This document shows, piece by piece, positions 15,636 through 23,124 of a DNA stretch of 64,000 nt. Each line of letters begins with the position of its first letter. Positions within the stretch are counted from its first letter, which is position 1. This DNA comes from Iodobacter fluviatilis. Lineage in GTDB: Bacteria; Pseudomonadota; Gammaproteobacteria; Burkholderiales; Chitinibacteraceae. The notes beneath the pieces are model-generated. The model was not told the origin of the DNA, did no database searches, and saw only the letters and a list, made by a program, of their open reading frames with translations. A program made the translations under genes and the position numbers. Location of the stretch: the NCBI RefSeq assembly GCF_004194535.1, contig NZ_CP025781.1, forward strand, positions 682,001 to 746,000, given 5' to 3'.

Positions 15636-17822
15636 GTGAAATTTACTAGATTCCTTTTTAACTGGGTGCTTGTACTGCTTCTTGTCGCTTGTAGCGATGG
15701 CGGTGGCTTTAATAATGGTGTAGGTATGAAGCCCACTAGTTTAAGTTATGAGCGCGCTCACGATGTGCTCGTCGTGGGTGTTGCAAGTGTTGTGAATAAG
15801 CCTGAAGTAACAGGTGGCTATGTTGAGGTGTTTTCGGTGGATCCTGACCTGCCTGCAGGTCTGCATATTAATCTGACTAGCGGAGAAATTAGCGGAACGC
15901 CTTTGGTTCAATCCCCACTCGCCGATTATGTTGTAACCGCATCAAATGCACAGGGTAGCGCATCAACCACGCTAAAACTGGAAGTAAAAAATGGTTCTCA
16001 ACCTCCTATTGCAGATTTAAGTTTGGCGTATAGCAATATGCATCCTGAGTACATTGTTGGCCAAGTCATTCCATCAAATGTGCCACTTACAAGTGCTTCA
16101 TTTAATCAGTACGAGGTTGCGCCTGCGCTACCTCATGGACTTGTGATAGATCCAGCTACAGGTGTAATTAGTGGCCAGCCCACTGAGCTGATTGCTGAGG
16201 GTGCTTATACAATTACTGCACGAAATGCTCAAGGCTCATCGACTGCTGTATTGCTGATTTCAGTATCGGCGCAAACTGTGGCTCCTTCTGGTTTTTTGTA
16301 TCCCATCGTTAATGTTGCTTTGAAGCAAGGTCAAGTGGTGCCTGCTGGATTAATGCTTCCGTCTTATACGGGAACGGTAGCGAATTCATTTTCGCTGGCT
16401 TCATCTGTGAATCTCCCTGCTGGTTTGTCTTTAAATCCTAATACTGGGGAAATTTCAGGAACTCCAAGTTCTTTGTCAATTTCTCGAATTTACACGATAC
16501 AAGCCACCAATTCGGCTGGATCGGCAAAAGCATTTTTAAGAATTTCAGTATCGGCGCAAACTGTGGCTCCTTCTGGTTTTTTGTATCCCATCGCAAATAT
16601 TGCTTTGAAACAAGATCAAACAGTACCTGCTGGGCAAATGCTTCCGTCATACAATGGTTCTGTAGCGGATTCATTTACACTGGCATCTTCAGCGCCCCTT
16701 CCAGCTGGTTTGTCGTTAAATCCAAATACAGGCGAAATTTCAGGAACTCCAAGTAATCTGTCCATTTCTCGAATTTATACAGTACAAGCCACGAATTCGG
16801 CCGGATCAGCAAAAGCCTTTTTAAGAATCATGGTAACTAAAGATGAGATTTTACCTTCATCGTTTGAATATCCAGACGGAAGAAGTTTTCAAGTTGGCGA
16901 GAAAATCGAACTAGCACCGGCGCTATTGGGTGGTACAGCATTAACTGGTTTTACGCTTACTTCAGGCTCATTGCCGATAGGCGTTACTTTGAACGCAAAG
17001 ACGGGAATGATGACTGGTTTAGCCGATGCAACTGCTGCCGGATCCTATACAATTCAGGTTAAGGGTAGAAATGCTGCGGGTACATTGAATTCGAATTTAT
17101 TTACATTTTCAATTCAGGCCGATTTACCAGAAATGCCTACTGACTTGTCATATAGCAATCACATCATCGGCTTGCCTACAGGTTTAGCTGATGGATTAAT
17201 ATATGGTTTTGAAGTATCTAGTTTTCCTCCAAGAATCACATATCCCCCTATAGAGCCAAAATATAAAGGCGCTAAACTGGTTAGATTTGAAATTTCATCT
17301 TCATTACCTCCGGGAATGAAATTCAATAAATCCACTGGAGTGATTTCAGGTCATCCATACTTTAAACTGATGTTTGGTGAGGCATTTGTAATTACAGGTT
17401 TTGATGATTTTGGGCGTAATACTTCGGTTAACGTATTTATTGAGACTAAATATCGAGCCGTTTTTAATGCAGCGCCCGTTCAAGTCAACGCTCTGGGTTC
17501 GTTGGTTGATGTTGCGCCAACCATGTATACGTGGGTTGCAGCAGATATAAGAACAGAACCTGCAGAGAATTTGTGTAGAGACTTGGGGTATCGACTCATT
17601 AATGGAGCTGAGGCCTTGGCATTAGCTAACCTACAGCCTTTACAGACAGCTGAATGGCCTTGGAACCCATATGGAACTTCTTACAAAACTAGAGAACGTG
17701 ATAGTCGCGGACATTCTTATTTCGTAGACCTAGTCGCTTCAACTTTGAGCATTAGAAGTCAAGGAGGCGATTATGATTTTCCACGTCCTGCTGCGTGCGC
17801 CACCGAGTTAGTTTATGAGTAA
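15636..17822 (+). CDS. Large lipoprotein with tandem Ig-like (putative Ig/cadherin) domains
   Basis: A 728-residue protein. The GTG start at 15636 gives a lipoprotein signal ending LLVACSDGGG, so the protein should be anchored by a lipidated cysteine at residue 19. The body is a chain of ~95-residue He_PIG/cadherin-like domains, each ending in the signature LPAGL..N..TGEISGTP and then A.NSAGSA. Two adjacent domains (16260-16544 and 16545 on) are nearly identical in DNA, a 285-base duplication in frame. The last ~90 residues (CRDLGYRLINGAEALALANL onward) form a different domain with two cysteines. Such chains usually carry adhesin or sugar-binding tips; the ligand is unknown. A family-1 element begins four bases after the stop. 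Confidence 0.75.
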   Translation: MKFTRFLFNWVLVLLLVACSDGGGFNNGVGMKPTSLSYERAHDVLVVGVASVVNKPEVTGGYVEVFSVDPDLPAGLHINLTSGEISGTPLVQSPLADYVVTASNAQGSASTTLKLEVKNGSQPPIADLSLAYSNMHPEYIVGQVIPSNVPLTSASFNQYEVAPALPHGLVIDPATGVISGQPTELIAEGAYTITARNAQGSSTAVLLISVSAQTVAPSGFLYPIVNVALKQGQVVPAGLMLPSYTGTVANSFSLASSVNLPAGLSLNPNTGEISGTPSSLSISRIYTIQATNSAGSAKAFLRISVSAQTVAPSGFLYPIANIALKQDQTVPAGQMLPSYNGSVADSFTLASSAPLPAGLSLNPNTGEISGTPSNLSISRIYTVQATNSAGSAKAFLRIMVTKDEILPSSFEYPDGRSFQVGEKIELAPALLGGTALTGFTLTSGSLPIGVTLNAKTGMMTGLADATAAGSYTIQVKGRNAAGTLNSNLFTFSIQADLPEMPTDLSYSNHIIGLPTGLADGLIYGFEVSSFPPRITYPPIEPKYKGAKLVRFEISSSLPPGMKFNKSTGVISGHPYFKLMFGEAFVITGFDDFGRNTSVNVFIETKYRAVFNAAPVQVNALGSLVDVAPTMYTWVAADIRTEPAENLCRDLGYRLINGAEALALANLQPLQTAEWPWNPYGTSYKTRERDSRGHSYFVDLVASTLSIRSQGGDYDFPRPAACATELVYE
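16260..16829 (+). repeat. 285-base in-frame tandem duplication
   Basis: The segment beginning TCAGTATCGGCGCAAACTGT at 16260 recurs at 16545 with a period of 285 bases (95 codons), one Ig-like domain. High identity implies recent duplication or gene conversion, giving a domain number that could vary between strains. Confidence 0.85.
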
Positions 17823-17825
17823 GTA

Positions 17826-17903
17826 AAATAACTGGGGTCAGAGTAAAGCTAAATCCGCTTTCTTTGGCTCTAAGAGCATTAAGCATCGCAGAATTTAAAT
17901 TTG
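17826..17903. repeat. Family 1 miniature element, left part, split by a group II intron
   Basis: Starts AAATAACTGGGGTCAGA and runs through the family core to AATTTAAATTTG. The group II intron begins at 17904, and the right end (TTCTGACCCCAGTTATTT) resumes at 19806-19823. Joining the two sides restores the uninterrupted sequence seen at 21118-21213. Confidence 0.88.
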
Positions 17904-19805
17904 GTAGAGTAGAGAGCAGGTTTTCACCTGCCCTCCCTCATCAAACCGTGCATGCGATTTTCCCGCACACGGCTTTCCGATGTTCTTCACATCAAGCATG
18001 CGCTGATTTCCAACCTGCTGCTGTCGGTAATGAATACAAACCGTATCGCTCATTTAGCACCCGCCTTGGATAACGGAGCATGCTCGTTTTCCAATCGCTG
18101 ACTTTGTGCCGTTTGCGAAGATGTATCCTTAGCCGTTCTTCTGAATGACGCTTCACTTTATAAAATTGCTTGGATGAATTCCGGTAATGGAAGTAACTCG
18201 ACCAACCCCGTAATGCTTGATTTAAATCTCGCACCACCTCTTCAATTGGTCGCCATGTTTGGGTTCTTCCAGTAATTTCATTTAGTCGCGTCTTGATTTT
18301 CTCTACCGATTTAGCTGAGGCCTCAATATAGGGATAGCGAGTGCCTTTAGCGGATAGGTTCGTGCGCAAATCAAATCCCAGAAATAGAAATGACGCGGCT
18401 TTAGCATCAACAATTTTTGTCTTGCTTTCGTTAAGCGTCAATTCCAGCCGATCCAATATCCACTTCATATGCGCCAGCGGGCTTTGGGTCTCGCCACGGC
18501 AAAGCACTACAAAGTCATCGGCATACCGCACCAAGCTCGCTTGTAGTTTCTTCCCTATATTGTGGCGATGCCAGATTCTATCCAGTAGATGTAAGTAAAG
18601 GTTCGATAGCAACGGAGAGATAACCCCGCCTTGCGGCGTGCCCTTGCGCTGCCCTTTTCCTCCACTGACCGTTGCCGCTTTTCCATTCTCACTTTTTCCA
18701 ATCACCGGCGCTTTAAGCCATTGTTGAATCAAGGCCAGTACGGCCCCATCCACAATGCGCTCAGCTACCGTGGCCATCAGTTTAGCGTGAGGAATGCTGT
18801 CGAAATACTTCGACAAATCAGCATCAATGACTTGCGTTTTACCTTGCCACAAAGCTTCTGCAATGGCGTCTATCGCTTGATGTGCTGATTTCCTTGGGCG
18901 AAACCCATAGGAGTGCTCGCAAAAATCCGCCTCAAAGATAGGCTCCATCACCAGCTTGGTCGCCATCTGAACCACGCGATCTCGTATCGTCGGAATCCCG
19001 AGTGGACGCAAACTGCCATCCGCTTTGGGAATCATGACGCGCTTGATCGCCCCAGTCCGGTAGCTTTTATCTTGCAGTTCCTGACTAATTACCGACAAGT
19101 AGCAATCTACCCCTTCGCCGCTTTCTATGGCAGCAAAGTCAATCCCATCAGCCCCAGGACTGCCCTTGTTTGCCTTGACCAGTCGCCACGCTAACTTGAG
19201 GATGTCAGCACAGTAAATCTTGTCGTAGAGTGCGTAGAAACGATAGTTTGGTTCCTGCTTGGCTTTGATGTACAGCTTCCTCTGTAGCGTCCTGATCTCA
19301 TTCGGAGTGATTAGCAACATGGCAATCTCCTGATCCTCAGCTCTTCAGTTGCATGAACAAAGCAGGGTCCCTTCCCTCGACTGGGGTTATGTTGTCCCTC
19401 AATCTCAAACGGTACTATGAACCCCTCCGACTTCCATCACGATACGCGCTGATTTCGTTTCCTTATACATTGCGCTTGGCAGTCTCCCTGCCACCGTGAT
19501 GGATCTCCAGCACTGGGTAATTTAACTTCCAAAAACATACCGCCCCTGCTACCCCGACAGCTCGCGGATGTGGCTTCCATTGCCAACACATCAGCACAAC
19601 GGCCTTCCCTATACAGAAACGAGGTCGGCAACTGCAATGTTAACGAGGCTACTTCTAGGTTCACTTTCGTTACGGTCTGCCTCTTTGTCGTAAAGAACTC
19701 ACGACCCTTGATTACTCAAACGCCGCTCTTTCGTACTACCGAGGCGTATGGACAATTCCTCGGGCGGGACTTTAACCCGCTAGCTAAATTACTGTTACTG
19801 CGAAC
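17904..19805 (-). mobile_element. Group II intron, complete copy 1 (1902 bases)
   Basis: Boundaries come from comparing the interrupted family-1 element with the intact one at 21118. On the minus strand the intron starts GTTCGCAG at 19805 and ends CTCTAC at 17904; the terminal AC fits the AY 3' rule for group II introns. Domain V is visible at ~17942-17975 (minus strand AGCCGTGTGCGGG-AAAA-TCGCATGCACGGTTT), and domain VI follows with a GCAGG/CCTGC stem at 17916-17931. The intron encodes a reverse transcriptase/maturase without an endonuclease domain. Short length, lack of endonuclease and insertion in an inverted-repeat element suggest bacterial class C-type behaviour, though the class is not proven. 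It is 99% alike to copy 3. Confidence 0.9.
17992..19320 (-). CDS. ltrA: Group II intron-encoded reverse transcriptase/maturase (copy 1)
   Basis: 442 residues. The reverse transcriptase domain runs from ~residue 45 (WRLVKANKGSPGADGID) through RPLGIPTIRDRVVQ, FRPRKSAHQAIDAI, the block KGTPQGGVISPLLSNLYL and the catalytic YADD box in VRYADDFVVLCRG. The C-terminal maturase (X) domain includes LNQALRGWSSYFHYRNSSKQF and ends GRYG-like at NERYGLYSLP. No HNH endonuclease follows, so target priming would rely on other 3' ends. The protein splices its own intron RNA and reverse transcribes it into new sites. It differs from copy 3 by almost nothing; residue 56 is alanine here and valine there. Confidence 0.95.
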   Translation of the reverse strand: MLLITPNEIRTLQRKLYIKAKQEPNYRFYALYDKIYCADILKLAWRLVKANKGSPGADGIDFAAIESGEGVDCYLSVISQELQDKSYRTGAIKRVMIPKADGSLRPLGIPTIRDRVVQMATKLVMEPIFEADFCEHSYGFRPRKSAHQAIDAIAEALWQGKTQVIDADLSKYFDSIPHAKLMATVAERIVDGAVLALIQQWLKAPVIGKSENGKAATVSGGKGQRKGTPQGGVISPLLSNLYLHLLDRIWHRHNIGKKLQASLVRYADDFVVLCRGETQSPLAHMKWILDRLELTLNESKTKIVDAKAASFLFLGFDLRTNLSAKGTRYPYIEASAKSVEKIKTRLNEITGRTQTWRPIEEVVRDLNQALRGWSSYFHYRNSSKQFYKVKRHSEERLRIHLRKRHKVSDWKTSMLRYPRRVLNERYGLYSLPTAAGWKSAHA

Positions 19806-19823
19806 TTCTGACCCCAGTTATTT
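19806..19823. repeat. Right end of the intron-split family 1 element
   Basis: TTCTGACCCCAGTTATTT, the right terminal inverted repeat of the element that starts at 17826. It is the 5' exon of the intron when read on the minus strand. Confidence 0.85.
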
Positions 19824-19840
19824 ACCCCAGTTATTTTCCC

Positions 19841-19864
19841 AGCTAAATTACTGTTACTGCGAAC
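19841..19864 (-). mobile_element. Relic of a group II intron 5' end
   Basis: 24 bases identical to the first 24 bases of the intron (minus-strand GTTCGCAG onward), followed on the plus strand by ACCTGACCCTAA. The adjoining 5' exon (minus) is therefore TTAGGGTCAGGT, matching the GGGTCAGGT type of target at 20706. The rest of the intron is gone. Confidence 0.75.
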
Positions 19865-19887
19865 ACCTGACCCTAATTGTTTTACGT

Positions 19888-20595
19888 TTATTGAGGCTTA
19901 TTTATTATTTTTTTGATAGCCGCATTAATTTTTTCCATAACGCCTTTATTTTTAGACAAATACTCTTTCGAAATATATATTCCGAAAGGTTTTTCTTCTT
20001 GAATTACTTTTATATAACTGTCCGGATTTCCACCCATCTTATGAATAGAATCTATAAAAACCAACTCAGCTAAGAACACAACATTGATGTTATTCACATT
20101 CAGCATCTTTAATAAAGAATCAATTTTCTGTGGTGAACCTGTCACAATGTAACCATTTTCTAACAGCCATTTATGTGTGTTACTGTTAAGGTATGTCCCC
20201 ACTTTTGCTTCGGATTTAAATTTTATATCTTTCGGATTAAGTGTGCTGCCCGCAGGGTAAAACCAACACCATCTGTTAATCATGATTGTATTTGAGAATA
20301 CTGCAAACTTATCTCTCTCGGCACTTTGCGATGCCAAAAAGAAACCGTCAGATTTATTATCCTTTACATCTTCAAGGGCCCTAGCATAACTAGGAACAAT
20401 TTTAAGTACATATTGAACCCCAGCCTCTTTCATTATTTTCTCAACCAATTCAACACCTATGCCAGAAATTTTTCCATCATTTTCAAGCATATATGGTGGA
20501 AAAATAGGCACATTAAAAATAATTTTATTCTGCGCAAAACTACTATCGACCTGAATAATAAATGCCAAAATTGAAATTATGATTTTTTTAAACAT
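19888..20595 (-). CDS. Periplasmic solute-binding protein, family 3-like
   Basis: A 235-residue protein with a signal peptide (MFKKIIISILAFIIQVDSSFA, cleaved near residue 21). It shows the type II periplasmic-binding fold of amino-acid-binding proteins: FNVPIFPPYMLENDGKISGIGVELVEKIM at the start, YARALEDVKDNKSDGFF in lobe 1, then KVGTYLNSNTHKWLLENGY and FGIYISKEYL. No permease or ATPase gene accompanies it, so it may be an orphan receptor or sensor component rather than part of a full transporter. It lies between two group II intron copies and is AT-rich, indicating transferred DNA. The ligand is unknown. Confidence 0.8.
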   Translation of the reverse strand: MFKKIIISILAFIIQVDSSFAQNKIIFNVPIFPPYMLENDGKISGIGVELVEKIMKEAGVQYVLKIVPSYARALEDVKDNKSDGFFLASQSAERDKFAVFSNTIMINRWCWFYPAGSTLNPKDIKFKSEAKVGTYLNSNTHKWLLENGYIVTGSPQKIDSLLKMLNVNNINVVFLAELVFIDSIHKMGGNPDSYIKVIQEEKPFGIYISKEYLSKNKGVMEKINAAIKKIINKPQ

Positions 20596-20703
20596 AAAAA
20601 ACTATCCTTTATGATTAAGCTCAATACCATACACTCTAGGTTATAAACCAATTTTTTAATAATACAGGTTTATTTTTCTGACATTTTTTCATTACTTAAA
20701 GAA

Positions 20704-20759
20704 GCTGGGGTCAGGTCTTGCAATGCAACAACCAAGGAAACTATTTGTTGGATTGCAAG
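20704..20759. repeat. Family 4 miniature element, interrupted by a group II intron fragment
   Basis: The left end CTGGGGTCAGGTCTTGCAAT is followed by CAACA...TGTTGGATTGCAAG, an inverse of it, forming a near palindrome. The expected closing ACCTGACCCC is missing because the truncated intron begins at 20760. The intron position corresponds exactly to that in family 1. Confidence 0.7.
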
Positions 20760-21117
20760 GTAGAGTAGAGAGCTGCCTTACAGCAGCCCTCCCTCATCAA
20801 ACCGTGCATGCGATTTTCCCGCACACGGCTTTCCGATGTTCTTCACATCAAGCATGCGCTGATTTCCAACCTGCTGCTGTCGGTAATGAATACAAACCGT
20901 ATCGCTCATTTAGCACCCGCCTTGGATAACGGAGCATGCTCGTTTTCCAATCGCTGACTTTGTGCCGTTTGCGAAGATGTATCCTTAGCCGTTCTTCTGA
21001 ATGACGCTTCACTTTATAAAATTGCTTGGATGAATTCCGGTAATGGAAGTAACTCGACCAACCCCGTAATGCTTGATTTAAATCTCGCACCACCTCTTCA
21101 ATTGGTCGCCATGTTTG
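20760..21117 (-). mobile_element. 5'-truncated group II intron (copy 2, 3' 358 bases)
   Basis: It contains the 3' end of the intron only: domain VI, domain V and the codons for the last ~81 residues of the maturase (20848-21093). It stops abruptly at ATGTTTG, where a complete family-1 element begins at 21118. 5' truncation is what incomplete reverse transcription during retrohoming produces. Domain VI differs from copies 1 and 3 by two compensated base-pair changes: GCTGC/GCAGC instead of GCAGG/CCTGC. Confidence 0.9.
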
Positions 21118-21213
21118 AAATAACTGGGGTCAGAGTAAAGTTAAATCCGCTTTCTTTGGCTCTAAGAGCATTAAGCATCGCAGAATTTAAATTTGTTCTG
21201 ACCCCAGTTATTT
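21118..21213. repeat. Miniature inverted-repeat element, family 1 (complete, 96 bases)
   Basis: Perfect 17-base terminal inverted repeats, AAATAACTGGGGTCAGA and TCTGACCCCAGTTATTT. The interior includes GGCTCTAAGAGCATTAAGCA. It has no coding capacity. This intact copy is the reference for the intron insertion sites at 17903/19806 and 23124/25026. Confidence 0.92.
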
Positions 21214-21523
21214 TCAGTTATTTTTAAAAAAAGATGCAAAGGACACCCAAAAGCAATCGTTTTTTTATGATAAAGCCGTGGGGGCCCCCCAATCCATCCA
21301 GCACCATGCAGATAATCCCACCTATGGGATGCCGAGCCTGCTTCTTATCCCATCTATCCGCATTTCAGCTATTTCTCGGCCCCACGCTTATCCAACGTAA
21401 CGTTGGCAAAAGACCAATCATGGCGGAGGTAGCACATGACTTGGAAAGCAGAGCTTTTTTTGCAAGAAATAGACCAAAACTCCTGTTTTAATATCAAATA
21501 TCAAACTACGAGACCAACAAACC

Positions 21524-22678
21524 ATGCCAAATACATCAATACAACCCCTCACTCAACACTTTCATTCCACATTTATGAATAAGGATGTCGTAGGGAATTA
21601 TACGGCCGCAACAACACCAGCTAACACCCCCATCGAATCGTTAACATTTTTTATTGAACATGGTGCTTTACTTTTAATTAAAAAAAATCCTAGCTCTTAT
21701 CCGAAAATTCATGAGTATTGCGACAATGCACGCATTATATTTAATGCGTTAGACTTAGCAAAAAATCAAGAAATAACAGATATTTCGGCTGTCTTACAAG
21801 ACAATCGAAAAATAACCATATTAGAAGTGGATGGTGGTGTTGTTTTCACTGACCCTGAAGGACGCGACTCACTGTGTAAAGGTATGACATTTCAATCAAT
21901 AAAAGAAAAACTAATTCGCGATTCTCAGGATAATCCCGGATTTTATGGAGAGGAAATAAAAGAAAAATCGCAGGATGAACATCCACTTAAACCAGCCTCT
22001 GATGGATTAAACGCCGACGAGCAATATCTGCTTAAAAATCAGGCTGCTCTCACAATTCAACGTACATGGAGAAATCATATCGACCTACAAAATAAACAAG
22101 GGAAAGAATACCTGCGAGAACTCTTGGCTTGTAACGGCAAAGTAATAAATAGTCTTCACGACCTCAAGACTGGCGATGTCATTGTAATAGCTAACTCGAC
22201 CCACAATGAATGGAACCGACACGGTTTAGTTGCCGTAATAAATGCGGATAATCAGGAAAAGATAAGATATTCCTGTTGCTATCAATTAGGTGTTTCATCG
22301 TTAAGCGAGTATCGTTACAGTAGCAATATCATGCCAGAGAGATCCATAAATGTTTATAAAAATGGTATGAAAGAAGATATGCGACTTTCGATCGCTGCAT
22401 TCATAGACATGCCCGTACCAATGGATAAACTTAAATATATTTGTGAAAAAGGAGTTTTGTATAAGTTAGAAAGCGAGTTTAATTCTGACGTTATGGAACG
22501 TGCCTATCACCAGAGATTAAACCAGTACACCCTGCACAATAGTGATGGAGAAGAGATAATCAATAATAAAGTATATCTTGGTGATAATTATAATTGCAAC
22601 AATTTTGTTTATGAGCTTGTGATGGCGGCTTGCCAGGTTCTGAGAGATGATAGAACTAAAGGCCCAATCGTGCCCTAG
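21524..22678 (+). CDS. Putative effector: IQ motif plus permuted NlpC/P60-like (YiiX/LRAT-type) domain
   Basis: A 384-residue soluble protein with no signal peptide or membrane segment. Residues ~174-191 read AALTIQRTWRNHIDLQNK, a match to the eukaryotic calmodulin-binding IQ motif (IQxxxR at 178-183). The C-terminal part looks like a circularly permuted NlpC/P60 papain-like fold: DLKTGDVIVIANS, then the candidate catalytic His233 in NRHGLVAVIN, and a late Cys358 in YNCNNFVYELV. In permuted members the histidine precedes the cysteine, as here. N-terminal residues 1-160 are not recognised. The gene sits alone between two intron copies. A role as a secreted protein acting in a eukaryotic cell is an inference. 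Confidence 0.6.
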   Translation: MPNTSIQPLTQHFHSTFMNKDVVGNYTAATTPANTPIESLTFFIEHGALLLIKKNPSSYPKIHEYCDNARIIFNALDLAKNQEITDISAVLQDNRKITILEVDGGVVFTDPEGRDSLCKGMTFQSIKEKLIRDSQDNPGFYGEEIKEKSQDEHPLKPASDGLNADEQYLLKNQAALTIQRTWRNHIDLQNKQGKEYLRELLACNGKVINSLHDLKTGDVIVIANSTHNEWNRHGLVAVINADNQEKIRYSCCYQLGVSSLSEYRYSSNIMPERSINVYKNGMKEDMRLSIAAFIDMPVPMDKLKYICEKGVLYKLESEFNSDVMERAYHQRLNQYTLHNSDGEEIINNKVYLGDNYNCNNFVYELVMAACQVLRDDRTKGPIVP

Positions 22679-23046
22679 GGCAATCGCATTAGTATTGGTT
22701 AATAAACAAGCACCTAAGTTTTTCCTTCACCAGCAGATGCTTGTCCAAATAATCGTCATTCCGGCCGAGCCTGTAAATCTTTCTGTGTAAATGCAGCCTA
22801 TCCTCATGTTCAGCATTTTCCTGAAAAGGTACATTACTTTATTGATTTCGTGCGCACCTTTGCTCCTCAGCATGAGGGTGAGTTTAAACATAAGGTGAAT
22901 TCCAAAACGAAGCTATCGCCGAATTAATAAAATAAACTGAGGTAATTGCAAAAATCACAAAACAGTGTGATTTATTGAGGGGATAGGGAGAAAAAATGAG
23001 GATGTGGGCTGCCATTTCTGGCACAGTTTCAAGATAACCAAATCTG
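22679..23046. other. Intergenic region, no gene recognised
   Basis: About 370 AT-rich bases with no credible ORF, hairpin terminator or RNA. It separates the IQ-motif gene from the next intron-split family-1 element. Confidence 0.5.
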
Positions 23047-23124
23047 GAATAACTGGGGTCAGAATAAAGTTAAACTCACTTTTTTGGGCTTTGAGAGCAT
23101 TAAGCATAGCAGGATTTAAATTTG
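23047..23124. repeat. Family 1 miniature element, left part, split by intron copy 3
   Basis: Starts AATAACTGGGGTCAGAATA and carries a diverged core (AAACTCACTTTTTTGGGCTT). It is split at the same base as the 17826 element, and its right end resumes at 25026-25043. The core has several substitutions relative to the copy at 21118, so the two intron-bearing elements are separate insertions, not a recent segmental duplication. Confidence 0.85.

Noticed and set aside
21234-21491. 85-codon ORF after the family-1 element
   Set aside because: No start signal, and composition and sequence do not resemble a protein family.
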